DNA from: SIG701 sp045611685
Lineage (GTDB): Bacteria; Bacillota; Clostridia; Oscillospirales; CAG-272
DNA: 32,345 bases
Assembly (NCBI GenBank): GCA_045611685.1
Contig: JAZKXO010000088.1
Location: 1 to 32,345, forward strand
Direction: 5' to 3'
The position numbers were made by a program, and so were the translations under genes. The notes beneath the pieces were generated by a model. It searched no databases, was not told where the DNA came from, and worked only from the letters and a program-made list of their open reading frames with translations. Within the stretch, counting starts at the first letter, position 1; every line of letters begins with the position of its first letter. Shown here piece after piece: positions 16,344 to 24,512 of this stretch.

Positions 16344-17450
16344 ATGAACAACAAAACGAAAAATATTCTTGTAAGTGTCCTGTTCTGCCTCTTTATCGTC
16401 GGCGGTTTCTTCGCCTGCATTTTAAAACCGATGGATGACTTCTCCATAAACGAACGGCGCGAACTCAAAAAGTTCCCGAAGATCACCTGGAGCAGCATCC
16501 TTGACACTTCCTGGATGAAGGATTTCGAGGACTACACGCTCGATCAGTTCCCGCTCCGCGATACGTTTCGCGAACTCAAGACGTTCACCCACTACTTCGT
16601 GTTTGGTCAGAAGGACAACAACGATATTTATCTCGCAGGAGACGTCGTATCAAAACTCGAGTATCCGCTACGTGAGGAGCAGATTCTCCACGCCGCAGAC
16701 CGCTTTGAAGCGATGTATGAAAAATTCTTCGCCGACACCGATGCAAATATGTACTATTCGATCATTCCGGACAAGAACTATTTTATCGCCGAGGAAAACG
16801 GATACCCCGCACTCGATTACGATAAACTCCTCTCTCTTATGAAGGAGAATATGACGGATTTCTCGTATATTGATATTTTCGACGAGCTTTCCATCGACGA
16901 CTACTACCGCACGGATACGCACTGGAAGCAGGAGTGCCTCGCGGGTGTCGTAGACACGCTCTCCTCCGCCATGGGCGTACGGGATCAGATAAGCGACGAG
17001 TTTACCGCGATTACGCACGCACCGTTCTACGGCGTGTATTACGGTCAGGCGGCGCTCCCCCTCACACCCGATACGCTCACGTATCTGACGAATGATATCC
17101 TGGACGGATGCATCGTTACGAACTACGAGACGGGCAAAGTCGGCACCGTATACGATCTCGAGAAACTGACCTCACACGATCCGTACGAGATGTACCTCTC
17201 CGGTCCTATCTCCCTTATGACGATCGAAAACCCTGCGGCCGCGACCGATCGCGAACTGGTCATCTTCCGCGACTCCTTCGGCAGCAGCATCGCGCCCTTG
17301 CTGGTCTCTGCGTACTCGAAGATCACGCTCGTCGATATCCGCTATATCGTACCGGATTATATCGAACGATTCGTCGATCTCTCCTCGGCTGACGACGTAC
17401 TGTTCCTCTACAGCACGCTCGTTCTCAATAACGCCAACACGCTGAAATAA
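16344..17450 (+). CDS. DHHW-family / AlgX-like SGNH acetyltransferase partner
   Basis: A 368-residue protein with an N-terminal membrane anchor (about 8-27) and an outer catalytic domain. The AlgX/AlgJ/DHHW-type motifs are visible: YYRTDTHW at 187-194 (D191, H193) and FRDSFGSS at 308-315 (S311 as nucleophile). The conserved opening NERRELKKFPKITW (36-49) and the DQFPLRD segment (68-74) are typical of this family. It would complete acyl transfer from the MBOAT to an envelope glycan. AGAGAGG lies upstream of the ATG and the gene directly follows the MBOAT gene. A perfect 16-bp terminator closes the unit. The glycan substrate is not shown by sequence. Confidence 0.9.
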   Translation: MNNKTKNILVSVLFCLFIVGGFFACILKPMDDFSINERRELKKFPKITWSSILDTSWMKDFEDYTLDQFPLRDTFRELKTFTHYFVFGQKDNNDIYLAGDVVSKLEYPLREEQILHAADRFEAMYEKFFADTDANMYYSIIPDKNYFIAEENGYPALDYDKLLSLMKENMTDFSYIDIFDELSIDDYYRTDTHWKQECLAGVVDTLSSAMGVRDQISDEFTAITHAPFYGVYYGQAALPLTPDTLTYLTNDILDGCIVTNYETGKVGTVYDLEKLTSHDPYEMYLSGPISLMTIENPAAATDRELVIFRDSFGSSIAPLLVSAYSKITLVDIRYIVPDYIERFVDLSSADDVLFLYSTLVLNNANTLK

Positions 17451-17486
17451 GAAAAAGCAGGCAGTCCTGAGACTGCCTGCTTTTTC
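17451..17486. terminator. Bidirectional terminator between the acyltransferase cassette and the sugar-kinase operon
   Basis: A perfect 16-bp stem (17451-17466 with 17471-17486) has a CTGA loop and T-tracts on both strands. Confidence 0.93.
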
Positions 17487-17490
17487 TTAT

Positions 17491-18867
17491 TTACTTTATC
17501 TCGGGAAGGCTTGCGGCGGCCACGGACTGACCGACGCGGCGGCTGCTTTCATCGGGAATGTGCAGTTCTATCTTCTCATAAAGGTCGGGGAATTCCTCGC
17601 GAAGGACTTCCTTTGCACGCTCGAGAAGAATCACGCCGCCCTCACCGGACGTAACGCGGCCCATAATAAGCACGTGCCTAATATCGTAAAAGAGCGCGTA
17701 ATACGCGATCGCATACCCGAAATACACACCGATCGTATCGTAGATCTTCGCGGCACGCGCATCGCCCTCTTTCATAAGTCCCTGCACGACTTTCAGTTTC
17801 TCCGCGGGCGAAAGCTTCTCGTCAAGTTCAATCCCCGCAGCAGGCGCGAGTTTTATAACCGCATCCTGCGAAAAATATTTTACACCGCATCCGTAATCGC
17901 CCGACCACTCGTCGACCATAGCGTCCTTCGAAGCATCGCACGGCACGAAAGCAAGCTCATTGAGCCAGCCGGCGATGTTGCCGACGCCATCCACGTAGCC
18001 GCCGGCCTCGCTCGTGCCCATAGAGATACCGAGGACGTTGTTCTCACCGAGATCCATCGCGCCTGCAAGCGCGGTGACGTCGCCGTCGTTTGCAACCTCC
18101 AAGGGAACGTCGCCAAACTCCTTCGCGACGTCGATGTACATATTCTTGCATTTTTTGTTAAACTCTTCTTTTGGCACCTGCATAAAAAGAGATGCGACCA
18201 TAATGCGGTTATCAATATACACACCGGCGGAAGACACACCGATCGCATCCACGCGCGGCATATGCGCGGCGGCGCTCTTCATAGCGGCGAGGATACCGTC
18301 GTAGTGATACTGCGGATCGCTTGTGGTCTTCGGGAACCACACGACCTCTTCGCTGTAGACGCACTTGCCGTCGATCACGGCGCTGACCTTACGATCGCTT
18401 CCGCCCGCATCAAATCCGATGCGGCAGCCGTCAAGATGGCGGCCGACGGGCGTAGCACTCTCCGCCGTCACGGGTGCTTCCTCGATACGGCGATGCTCTA
18501 CGGTAACGGGCGTTTCATACACACCGCTCATGAATTCGTAATCAAAGCGGCGCTCACCGTCGGGCGTGTATGCGTCGGCGATCCGTGCGGCGATCTTCTC
18601 CGATCCCGCGATTATGATCTTATGTCCGCCGCGGATCCAGAGAAGAGTTTTTACAAGACGCTCGATAAACGCGTAGTTTTCCTCATCGCGGCCTATGCCG
18701 TCCGGATACACCACCGTTTCAAAAGCACTGACGTATCCTTTGTTGCGTTCGATGCCGATGACAAGTTTTTCGCCGCCCGCCGCTTTGGCGGCCTCGGTGA
18801 AATCCCTGTACAGAAGTGCCATGGGAGAAAAATCTTTGTCCAGAATCGCTTCGATCTTACACTTCAT
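17491..18867 (-). CDS. ROK-like ASKHA sugar kinase with N-terminal extension
   Basis: A 458-residue cytoplasmic protein. Residues about 148-458 are an ASKHA kinase: phosphate-1 loop IGFDAGGSDRK (150-160), SSAGVYID (212-219), NDGDVTALAG with probable catalytic Asp 261, and GISMGTSEAGG (280-290) as phosphate-2. The ROK zinc motif (CxCGxxGC) is not kept; only YGCGVKYFS (325-333) remains at that place. Residues 1-145 are an extra domain with IGIERNKGYVSAFE that I cannot name. The ATG lies inside the 3' end of nagA (11-base overlap) after GAGGAG, so the two are translationally coupled on the minus strand. A role as N-acetylhexosamine kinase supplying the deacetylase is inferred from this pairing. 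Confidence 0.85.
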   Translation of the reverse strand: MKCKIEAILDKDFSPMALLYRDFTEAAKAAGGEKLVIGIERNKGYVSAFETVVYPDGIGRDEENYAFIERLVKTLLWIRGGHKIIIAGSEKIAARIADAYTPDGERRFDYEFMSGVYETPVTVEHRRIEEAPVTAESATPVGRHLDGCRIGFDAGGSDRKVSAVIDGKCVYSEEVVWFPKTTSDPQYHYDGILAAMKSAAAHMPRVDAIGVSSAGVYIDNRIMVASLFMQVPKEEFNKKCKNMYIDVAKEFGDVPLEVANDGDVTALAGAMDLGENNVLGISMGTSEAGGYVDGVGNIAGWLNELAFVPCDASKDAMVDEWSGDYGCGVKYFSQDAVIKLAPAAGIELDEKLSPAEKLKVVQGLMKEGDARAAKIYDTIGVYFGYAIAYYALFYDIRHVLIMGRVTSGEGGVILLERAKEVLREEFPDLYEKIELHIPDESSRRVGQSVAAASLPEIK

Positions 18868-19999
18868 AGCGCACGTCTCCTCGTATTATTGTTTTATGAA
18901 TCGAGAAATTTTCATCAGCAAGAATAATGTCCGCGTCTCGGTCCGGCTCAAGCGATCCTTTTGTTTCGCCAAGACCGATAGAACAGGCAGGATTCAAAGA
19001 AGCCGCTGCCACGATCTCGTAAAGCGGCAAATCCGTGTTGTTCATAAAATTCCGGACGGCTTCGTTCAGTTTTAAAACACTGCCTGCAATCGTTCCGTCC
19101 TCAAGACGGCATTCGATGCCGTGGACCGTCGTTTTCTGACCGCCCAAGGAATACTCACCGTCCGGCATTCCGCCCGCACGGGTGCAGTCCGTGATCAGTA
19201 CGAGCTTGTCACCCTTCACCTTTGCGATCATGGAATAGAGGCCGGGGTGCACGTGAAACGTATCCGCAATCAGCTCCGTATAAACCGGTGCGGAAAGTCC
19301 CGCACCTACGACACCCGGTTTCCGGTGATGCAATTTCGTCTGCGCGTTAAACAGGTGCGTTACGTGGGTCGCACCGCACGAAAAAGCCTCCAACGCCTCT
19401 TCAAACGTCGCATCCGTATGTCCGACGGAAACGCGCACGTCGCTGTTTTCGGTGATCTTGCGGATGGCATCCATGCCGCCCGCCACTTCGGGTGCTACGG
19501 TACAAAGCTTTATAATATCCTTGTTGTCGAGTACCCAATCGGCATCGGGCGTTTTGATGTGCTCTGCCGCCTGCGCGCCCTTATGGGATTCGCTGATAAA
19601 CGGCCCTTCCGTATGCACGCCGGCAAGATACGCGCCGCACCAGTGCTTACTTTCCTCTTTAAGAGAACGGACCACGTCAAGCGCACGTTCGATCTTCTCC
19701 ATGGAAACAGTCATCGTAGTCGGAAGAAAAGTCGTAACGCCGTTTTTCATGATGCCCTCGGCCATTTTTCGGATACCGTCGGCTGTGCCGTCCGAAGCAT
19801 CCTCGCCAAGATAGCCGTGGATATGTACGTCAACGAGACCCGGTGCGGCGTACAACCCGTCCGCACGAATGATCTCGGCTTCGGCGGGAATTTCCGTCGG
19901 ATCCACGATCCCGATAATCTTTTCATCGAAAAGAAGCGCTTTGTCATCTATAACCGCATGGGGCAGTACGATCTTCGCCCCAAGAATACATTTTTTCAT
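18857..19999 (-). CDS. nagA: N-acetylglucosamine-6-phosphate deacetylase
   Basis: The frame opens at 20029, but GAGG eight bases before the ATG at 19999 gives a 380-residue protein (MKKCILGAKIVLPH...). It is a typical amidohydrolase-superfamily NagA: GLVDVHIHG (metal HxH), HTEGPFIS (metal Glu), VGHTDAT, THLFNAQ and the catalytic Asp in LITDCTRAGG. The ending ASLNPACSIGLGETKGSLEPDRDADI is also typical. It converts GlcNAc-6-P to glucosamine-6-P and acetate in the cytosol. It shares a transcript and an 11-base overlap with the sugar kinase that follows. No nagB deaminase gene is in the window. Confidence 0.94.
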   Translation of the reverse strand: MKKCILGAKIVLPHAVIDDKALLFDEKIIGIVDPTEIPAEAEIIRADGLYAAPGLVDVHIHGYLGEDASDGTADGIRKMAEGIMKNGVTTFLPTTMTVSMEKIERALDVVRSLKEESKHWCGAYLAGVHTEGPFISESHKGAQAAEHIKTPDADWVLDNKDIIKLCTVAPEVAGGMDAIRKITENSDVRVSVGHTDATFEEALEAFSCGATHVTHLFNAQTKLHHRKPGVVGAGLSAPVYTELIADTFHVHPGLYSMIAKVKGDKLVLITDCTRAGGMPDGEYSLGGQKTTVHGIECRLEDGTIAGSVLKLNEAVRNFMNNTDLPLYEIVAAASLNPACSIGLGETKGSLEPDRDADIILADENFSIHKTIIRGDVRYEV

Positions 20000-20028
20000 A
20001 CCGTTACCTCGCAGAATTCTATGAATCA

Positions 20029-20057
20029 ATTATAGCACGACAAGATGGAAAAAGCAA
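20029..20057 (-). promoter_or_regulatory. Promoter of nagA / sugar-kinase operon
   Basis: On the minus strand TTGCTT (20052-20057), a 17-base spacer and a perfect TATAAT (20029-20034) lie about 30 bases before the chosen nagA start. This also argues against the longer start at 20029. Confidence 0.65.
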
Positions 20058-20171
20058 GATAGAAAAGAAACATTTGTACTTTCTGTGATAAAATAACTTT
20101 ATTATTCTCCATCGAGCATCAGGATTTATAAAATATGGTAGACTTGGGTTTTCTCCAAAAAAACGGTCGCC

Positions 20172-20200
20172 TTGACAGAACGCGGCTGATGTGCTATCCT
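20172..20200 (+). promoter_or_regulatory. Promoter of the sugar isomerase gene
   Basis: A perfect TTGACA (20172-20177), a 17-base spacer and TATCCT (20195-20200) with a TGC extension lie about 45 bases before the ATG at 20246. Confidence 0.75.
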
Positions 20201-20245
20201 AATATTGTTACAAAATCGCAATGGGTAAAAAGGGAGGAATTCATT

Positions 20246-21106
20246 ATGAGAAAACTGCGCATTTCTTCAGCGATCAATCTGCACACCGCCCCCAAGGACG
20301 ATATCGTCGAGTACATAAAAGCGGGGCTTGCGTTTCATAAAAGAATCGGATTTGACGCCGCCGACTTTCCCGTAAAGCTCATCTCCTTCATGGGCGATGC
20401 TTGGGAGGCGGGCATTGACGAAGTGAAAAACTTCTCCGACGAGATCGGTATCCGCTTTGAGGTGTGCCATCTTCCCTACGGCGTAAAAATCGGCGGAACG
20501 CCCGAGGAGGTCGCCCCCTTTAACGAAAATATGCACCTGTCGATCGAGGCGGCAAAACGTCTCGGTGTCGATCACGCGGTCCTTCACCCGAACACGGTCA
20601 CCGTGCCGCTTGAAGAATTTGATCGGGCAAAAGAGTATGATTCTGTCATGGCGCATCTCTCCCCCTTCGCCGAGCACGCTTCCAAAATCGGACTTTCTCT
20701 GGCAGTTGAGAACATGCGTCTCGTGCCCCAGCACTACCCCGTTCACCGCTACTGTGGTGATCCCGACGAGCTTTGCGAGATTGCAGACGCGCTCGGTATC
20801 GGCGTCTGCTGGGATTTCGGACACGCGCACATTTGCGGTCTCACGCAGTCCGAAGCACTCGCCTATGTCGGTTCACGTCTCAAGGTTCTGCACGTGAACG
20901 ATAATTTCGCCTGGGGCGATGATCACCTGCCGCCGTTCATCGGCAAGATCGACTGGGCGGATGCGATGCGCGGCTTAAACAGCATCGGCTTTGACGGGCT
21001 TCTCAATTACGAGGTGGGCGCCAAACGCGTCCCCGCCGCTGTCAAGGAATCGCTCGCGCGCTATCTGTACGAAGCCGCCGGGGCGCTTCTCTCGCTTATG
21101 GAATGA
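20246..21106 (+). CDS. Sugar phosphate isomerase/epimerase-type TIM-barrel protein
   Basis: The frame opens at 20135, but that start lies upstream of the promoter; GGGAGG seven to eight bases before the ATG at 20246 sets a 286-residue protein. It belongs to the xylose-isomerase-like / AP-endonuclease-2 TIM-barrel superfamily. The metal-site pattern is visible: FEVCHLPYG, HAVLHPNT, LAVENM (Glu), GVCWDFGHAH, VLHVNDN and NYEVG (Glu near the end). Members isomerise or epimerise sugars and inositols; the exact substrate cannot be told. It sits divergent from nagA and may act in the same carbohydrate pathway, which is inference only. No terminator is visible after it. Confidence 0.87.
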   Translation: MRKLRISSAINLHTAPKDDIVEYIKAGLAFHKRIGFDAADFPVKLISFMGDAWEAGIDEVKNFSDEIGIRFEVCHLPYGVKIGGTPEEVAPFNENMHLSIEAAKRLGVDHAVLHPNTVTVPLEEFDRAKEYDSVMAHLSPFAEHASKIGLSLAVENMRLVPQHYPVHRYCGDPDELCEIADALGIGVCWDFGHAHICGLTQSEALAYVGSRLKVLHVNDNFAWGDDHLPPFIGKIDWADAMRGLNSIGFDGLLNYEVGAKRVPAAVKESLARYLYEAAGALLSLME

Positions 21107-21187
21107 TGTTTTTCCCGTAAAAAGCACGTCTCTCGCCATAAGCGGACAAAATCCAAAAAATTACGCAGATTTACGAGAAACTTCTTA

Positions 21188-21216
21188 TTGACTTTTCTAT
21201 TTAATTGTAGTATACT
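21188..21216 (+). promoter_or_regulatory. Strong promoter of the structured RNA / pot leader
   Basis: TTGACT (21188-21193), a 17-base spacer and TATACT (21211-21216) give an expected RNA start near 21223. The hexamers match the consensus 5/6 each. Confidence 0.78.
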
Positions 21217-21222
21217 ATGCAT

Positions 21223-21435
21223 GATCTCAATTGGAAAGAGTTTTTTTCCAAAGCAGGATTGAACGACCGCCGATTTTTATCGGCCGAGGCCATACGGACA
21301 GCCGGGTCGAATGCCGAACACCGCTTTGCGGTTGGCAACTTCTGTTGCCTTATTGGTTGAGTTAAAAGCTCAGTTTTATAAGTTGGTTACTATAAACCAA
21401 ATGTGCCTTTGGCATGAACTTGTGAAATGATCAAT
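21223..21435 (+). ncRNA. Candidate structured non-coding RNA (possible raiA-motif-like RNA)
   Basis: About 210 bases right after a strong promoter fold into a dense series of hairpins. These are TTGGAAA/TTTCCAA (21231-21251), GCCGAT/ATCGGC (21269-21284), ACCGC/GCGGT (21320-21332), GGCAAC/GTTGCC with TTCT loop (21334-21349), TGAG/CTCA (21358-21372), TTGGTT/AACCAA (21383-21400) and TGCC/GGCA (21404-21414). ATAAG (21378-21382) can pair with CTTGT (21419-21423) around the last two, and CTCAA (21226-21230) can pair with TTGAG (21357-21361). The second half is much more A/T-rich than the surrounding genes and holds no convincing open frame. I did not match it to the SRP, tmRNA, RNase P, T-box, TPP, FMN, cobalamin or c-di-GMP consensus. 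Size, host group and compactness suggest the raiA RNA class, which I could not verify. Confidence 0.6.
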
Positions 21436-21593
21436 AAGAGTAGTAAAAGTAATCTTTGCTATATAGACTCTGATCTGATTGTGATTCGACGGAATTTCTA
21501 TTGGGTTTTACGGCGGCGGGATCAAAAATCCGTCCGTCCTCGGTTTTCGCGAAAAATTTCTCGGATACCGCCCACAAACACCGAATCCGACAT
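21436..21593 (+). other. Remaining non-coding DNA of the pot leader
   Basis: The gap 21107-21677 is the longest without a gene. Its first 80 bases show nothing but the promoter; the middle is the structured RNA. This part holds only a short palindrome (TTTTCGCGAAAA, 21544-21555) and no convincing promoter or coding region. Confidence 0.45.
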
Positions 21594-21630
21594 AAGCGTC
21601 ATGCCGACTGAAAACGGTATGGCGCTTTTC
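21594..21630 (+). terminator. Terminator-like hairpin (possible attenuator) before potA
   Basis: AAGCGTCATGCCG (21594-21606) pairs over 13 bases with CGGTATGGCGCTT (21615-21627), with two G-U pairs. The loop is ACTGAAAA and TTTTCTGTT overlaps and follows. GCCGAC within it (21603-21608) could instead pair with GTCGGC (21643-21648), an alternative fold just before the potA ribosome binding site. Transcripts from the promoter at 21188 would have to pass it to express pot. Confidence 0.6.
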
Positions 21631-21677
21631 TGTTGCCGCGCCGTCGGCGAACAATATGAGAGACGGGGAAACGAAGT

Positions 21678-22796
21678 ATGAATAAAGTAGTTGAACTGAA
21701 AAACATTTCCAAGGCGTTTGACGGAGAAGTTGTCCTTGACAACATCAGTCTCGATATCCACGATAACGAATTTATGACGCTGCTCGGTCCCTCCGGCTGC
21801 GGTAAGACCACGACGCTCCGTATCATCGGCGGATTTGAGTTCCCCGACGAGGGTGACGTGATCTTTATGGGTGAACGGATCAACGACGTTCCCTCTCACA
21901 AGCGCCACGTGAATACGGTGTTTCAGAAATACGCACTTTTCCCGCATCTGAACGTTTTTGAAAACGTTGCATTTCCCCTCCGTGAAAGAAAACTCCCCAA
22001 AGCGGAAATCAAAGAAAAAGTGACAAAAATGCTTGAGATGGTTATGCTGTCCGGCTTTGCAGATCGCAGAGTTACGAGTCTCTCGGGCGGTCAGCAGCAG
22101 AGAGTTGCTATCGCCCGCGCTCTTGTAAACGAGCCGAAGGTGCTGCTCCTCGACGAGCCGCTCGGGGCGCTCGATCTGAAACTCCGAAAGGATATGCAGC
22201 AGGAACTGAAAAAGATCCAGAAAAACACGGGGATCACCTTCATCTTCGTCACCCACGATCAGGAGGAAGCCCTCAGCATGTCCGACACGATCGTCGTTAT
22301 GAGCGAGGGCAAGATCCAGCAGATCGGCACGCCGACCGACATCTATAACGAGCCGGTCAACGCATTCGTCGCCGACTTCATCGGCGAGAGCAACATCATC
22401 GACGGCGTGATGCTCGAGGACTACCGCGTCCGGTTCGGCGGTCACGTGTTCCGGTGTCTGGATACCGGATTTTTGAAAAACGAGCCGGTTGACGTCGTCA
22501 TCCGCCCGGAGGACGTGGATATCGTCGCGCCCGAAAAAGGAATGCTGTGCGGAGACGTTACCTCCGTTACGTTTATGGGCGTGCATAACGAGGCCATCGT
22601 CGATATCGGCGGCTTCAAATGGATGATCCAGACGACGGATCCCGTTCTGGAAGGCGCTCACATCGGCATCACTCTTGAGCCCGATGCGATCCATATTATG
22701 AAAAAGTCGAAATACTCCGGTATGTTCGGCGACTATTCCTCCTACTCCAACGAACTGGAAGAACTCTCGAATCCGGGAGGCGAGGAGGAAGAATGA
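21678..22796 (+). CDS. potA: Spermidine/putrescine ABC transporter ATP-binding protein
   Basis: A 372-residue cytoplasmic ABC ATPase. Walker A GPSGCGKTT is at 37-45, Q-loop FQKYALFP at 82-89, signature LSGGQQQR at 135-142, Walker B VLLLDE at 155-160 and switch H193. A C-terminal TOBE domain (about 285-355) is typical of PotA. The C-terminus is acidic (NPGGEEEE). The ATG follows a weak GGGGAAACGAAG stretch. The stop overlaps the potB start by 4 bases (ATGA), so the two are coupled. It powers polyamine uptake with PotB, PotC and PotD. Substrate assignment rests on the full four-gene set and PotD. Confidence 0.95.
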   Translation: MNKVVELKNISKAFDGEVVLDNISLDIHDNEFMTLLGPSGCGKTTTLRIIGGFEFPDEGDVIFMGERINDVPSHKRHVNTVFQKYALFPHLNVFENVAFPLRERKLPKAEIKEKVTKMLEMVMLSGFADRRVTSLSGGQQQRVAIARALVNEPKVLLLDEPLGALDLKLRKDMQQELKKIQKNTGITFIFVTHDQEEALSMSDTIVVMSEGKIQQIGTPTDIYNEPVNAFVADFIGESNIIDGVMLEDYRVRFGGHVFRCLDTGFLKNEPVDVVIRPEDVDIVAPEKGMLCGDVTSVTFMGVHNEAIVDIGGFKWMIQTTDPVLEGAHIGITLEPDAIHIMKKSKYSGMFGDYSSYSNELEELSNPGGEEEE

Positions 22797-23674
22797 AAAA
22801 ACTGACCGCCAAAACGCCATCCACTTACCGTACGGCGCTCACGCCGTATTCCGTGTGGTCGCTTCTGTTCGTCATAGTTCCTCTGATCTTTATCGCGTTT
22901 TACGCGTTTACAGACGATAACTTTACATTCACGACAGACAACATCACGCGTTTTTTCACCGCCAAAAGCAACATCGTAGGCGAAGACGGCACGAGCGAAG
23001 AGGTTCGCACCTATATCCTTATCTTCATGCGCTCGTTGAAGCTTGCCGTTATTTCCACGGCAGTCTGTCTCATTCTCGGCTATCCGATCGCGTACATTAT
23101 GGCGCGCGCCAAGGAAAGAACGCAGAAAACAATGGTAACGCTTATTATGATCCCCATGTGGATGAACTTCCTCATCCGCACGTATGCGTGGATGACGCTT
23201 CTCCAGGACACGGGTATCATTAACGGCCTCCTCGCGAAGGTCGGCCTCGGACCGGTACACGTTATCGGCACGGAGACCGCCGTCATTCTCGGTATGGTGT
23301 ACGATTACTTCCCGTACATGGTTCTGCCGATCTACTCCATTCTTGCCAAATTGGACGTACGGCTTCTCGAGGCCGCCCGCGATCTCGGATGCGGCAGCGT
23401 TTCCGTACTCCGCCGCGTCGTATTCCCTCTCAGCATGCCGGGCGTCATTTCCGGCATCACGATGGTTCTGATCCCCTCGATCAGCACGTTCTACATCTCG
23501 CAGAAGCTCGGTAACGGCAAGTTCTTCCTCATCGGCGACGCCATTGAGGGGCAGTACGTTGCCAACAATCTGCATTTCGCGGCGGCGATCGCCTTTATTC
23601 TTATGGTGATCCTTCTCTCGCTTATGGCTCTCGTGAAATACGTAAGCGCCCGCTACGTGTACGGAGGTGAATGA
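22793..23674 (+). CDS. potB: Spermidine/putrescine ABC transporter permease
   Basis: A 293-residue permease with six predicted membrane helices; the first is SVWSLLFVIVPLIFIAFYAF. The coupling-loop EAA motif reads EAARDLGCGSVSVLRRVVFP with G nearby (MPGVISG). The outer loop after helix 1 (DNFTFTTDNITRFF and the following GEDGTSEE) is of PotB type. It overlaps potA by 4 bases and is followed at once by potC. With PotC it forms the membrane channel for polyamines. Confidence 0.94.
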   Translation: MKKLTAKTPSTYRTALTPYSVWSLLFVIVPLIFIAFYAFTDDNFTFTTDNITRFFTAKSNIVGEDGTSEEVRTYILIFMRSLKLAVISTAVCLILGYPIAYIMARAKERTQKTMVTLIMIPMWMNFLIRTYAWMTLLQDTGIINGLLAKVGLGPVHVIGTETAVILGMVYDYFPYMVLPIYSILAKLDVRLLEAARDLGCGSVSVLRRVVFPLSMPGVISGITMVLIPSISTFYISQKLGNGKFFLIGDAIEGQYVANNLHFAAAIAFILMVILLSLMALVKYVSARYVYGGE

Positions 23675-23675
23675 T

Positions 23676-24512
23676 ATGAAGCTGTCATCCAAAATTTACA
23701 GCGGCATCATCTTCGGGTTTCTCTTTGCCCCGATCGCGGTGCTTCTCATCTTCTCCTTCAATGATGCAAAAAGCCTCTCCGTATTCTCCGACTTCTCGTT
23801 CAAGTGGTACGTAGAGCTGTTCCGCGACAGAAACACACTGACGGCTGTCAAAAACACGCTCGTTCTCGCGGCCTCTGCCACCGCCGTCTCGACGGTGATG
23901 GGTACGCTTGCCGCGCTAGGCATCAATAAACTCAGAAGCCGCTGGTACCGCACCGCCATGAACACCGTTACGGATATCCCCATGACGAATCCCGATATCA
24001 TTACCGGTATCTCGCTCATGCTTATGTTCGTGTTCGTCGGCCGCCTCTTGGGCGCCGCCACGAGTCTCAATTTCGTAACGATGCTGATCGCACACGTTAC
24101 GTTCTGTACGCCGTACGTAATCTTGCAGGTACTGCCGAAACTGCAGCAAATGGACAAATCTCTGCCCGAAGCGGCGATGGATCTGGGCTGCACACCTTTC
24201 CGTGCATTTTTGAAGGTCGAACTGCCCGAGATCATGCCCGGCATCATCACCGGCGCCATTATGGCGTTTACCCTGTCACTCGACGATTTCGTCATCAGTT
24301 ACTTTACGTCCGGCACGGGCTTTGAAACCCTGCCGATCCGCATCTACGCCATGACGAAAAAGACCGTTACCCCGAAAATGTACGCACTTGCTACGATCAT
24401 CTTCTTCGTAACGCTGACCCTCCTTCTCGTAAGCAACGTCGTGGATAACGATGACAGACGAAAACTGAAAGAAAAAAAGAAAGAAACGAACAAAAGGAGA
24501 ATGAACGGATGA
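23676..24512 (+). CDS. potC: Spermidine/putrescine ABC transporter permease
   Basis: A 278-residue permease with six helices. The EAA loop reads EAAMDLGCTPFRAFLKVELP, followed by MPGIITG, and a PotC-type SLDDFVISYFTSG stretch lies near the fifth helix. The frame has an ATG at 23667, but GGAGG ends just three bases before it; the ATG at 23676 is eight bases away and is the better start. The potB stop falls between the two. The C-terminus is lysine-rich (KLKEKKKETNKRR) and overlaps potD by 4 bases. Confidence 0.94.
   Translation: MKLSSKIYSGIIFGFLFAPIAVLLIFSFNDAKSLSVFSDFSFKWYVELFRDRNTLTAVKNTLVLAASATAVSTVMGTLAALGINKLRSRWYRTAMNTVTDIPMTNPDIITGISLMLMFVFVGRLLGAATSLNFVTMLIAHVTFCTPYVILQVLPKLQQMDKSLPEAAMDLGCTPFRAFLKVELPEIMPGIITGAIMAFTLSLDDFVISYFTSGTGFETLPIRIYAMTKKTVTPKMYALATIIFFVTLTLLLVSNVVDNDDRRKLKEKKKETNKRRMNG

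Noticed and set aside
17560..18927. 455-codon open frame on the plus strand opposite the sugar kinase
   Set aside because: It is the antisense shadow of the kinase, His/Arg-rich without motifs; the minus-strand frame has clear ASKHA motifs and a ribosome binding site.
21295..21320. tRNA-like T-loop (GGGTCGAATGCC)
   Set aside because: The flanking bases do not form a T-stem and no acceptor or anticodon arm fits.
21223..21435. Known riboswitch identity (c-di-GMP, c-di-AMP, purine, TPP, FMN, cobalamin) for the structured RNA
   Set aside because: A fragment resembling GCCGGGT recalls c-di-GMP riboswitches, but the GAAA tetraloop and GGGACGCAAAGCC core are missing; the other consensus cores are not visible either.
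21427..21681. 84-codon plus-strand frame just before potA
   Set aside because: No ribosome binding site, no recognisable protein features, spans the terminator-like hairpin and ends inside the potA start.
21522..22820. 432-codon open frame on the minus strand over potA
   Set aside because: potA on the plus strand carries every ABC motif; the antisense frame is charged and motif-free and runs into the non-coding leader.
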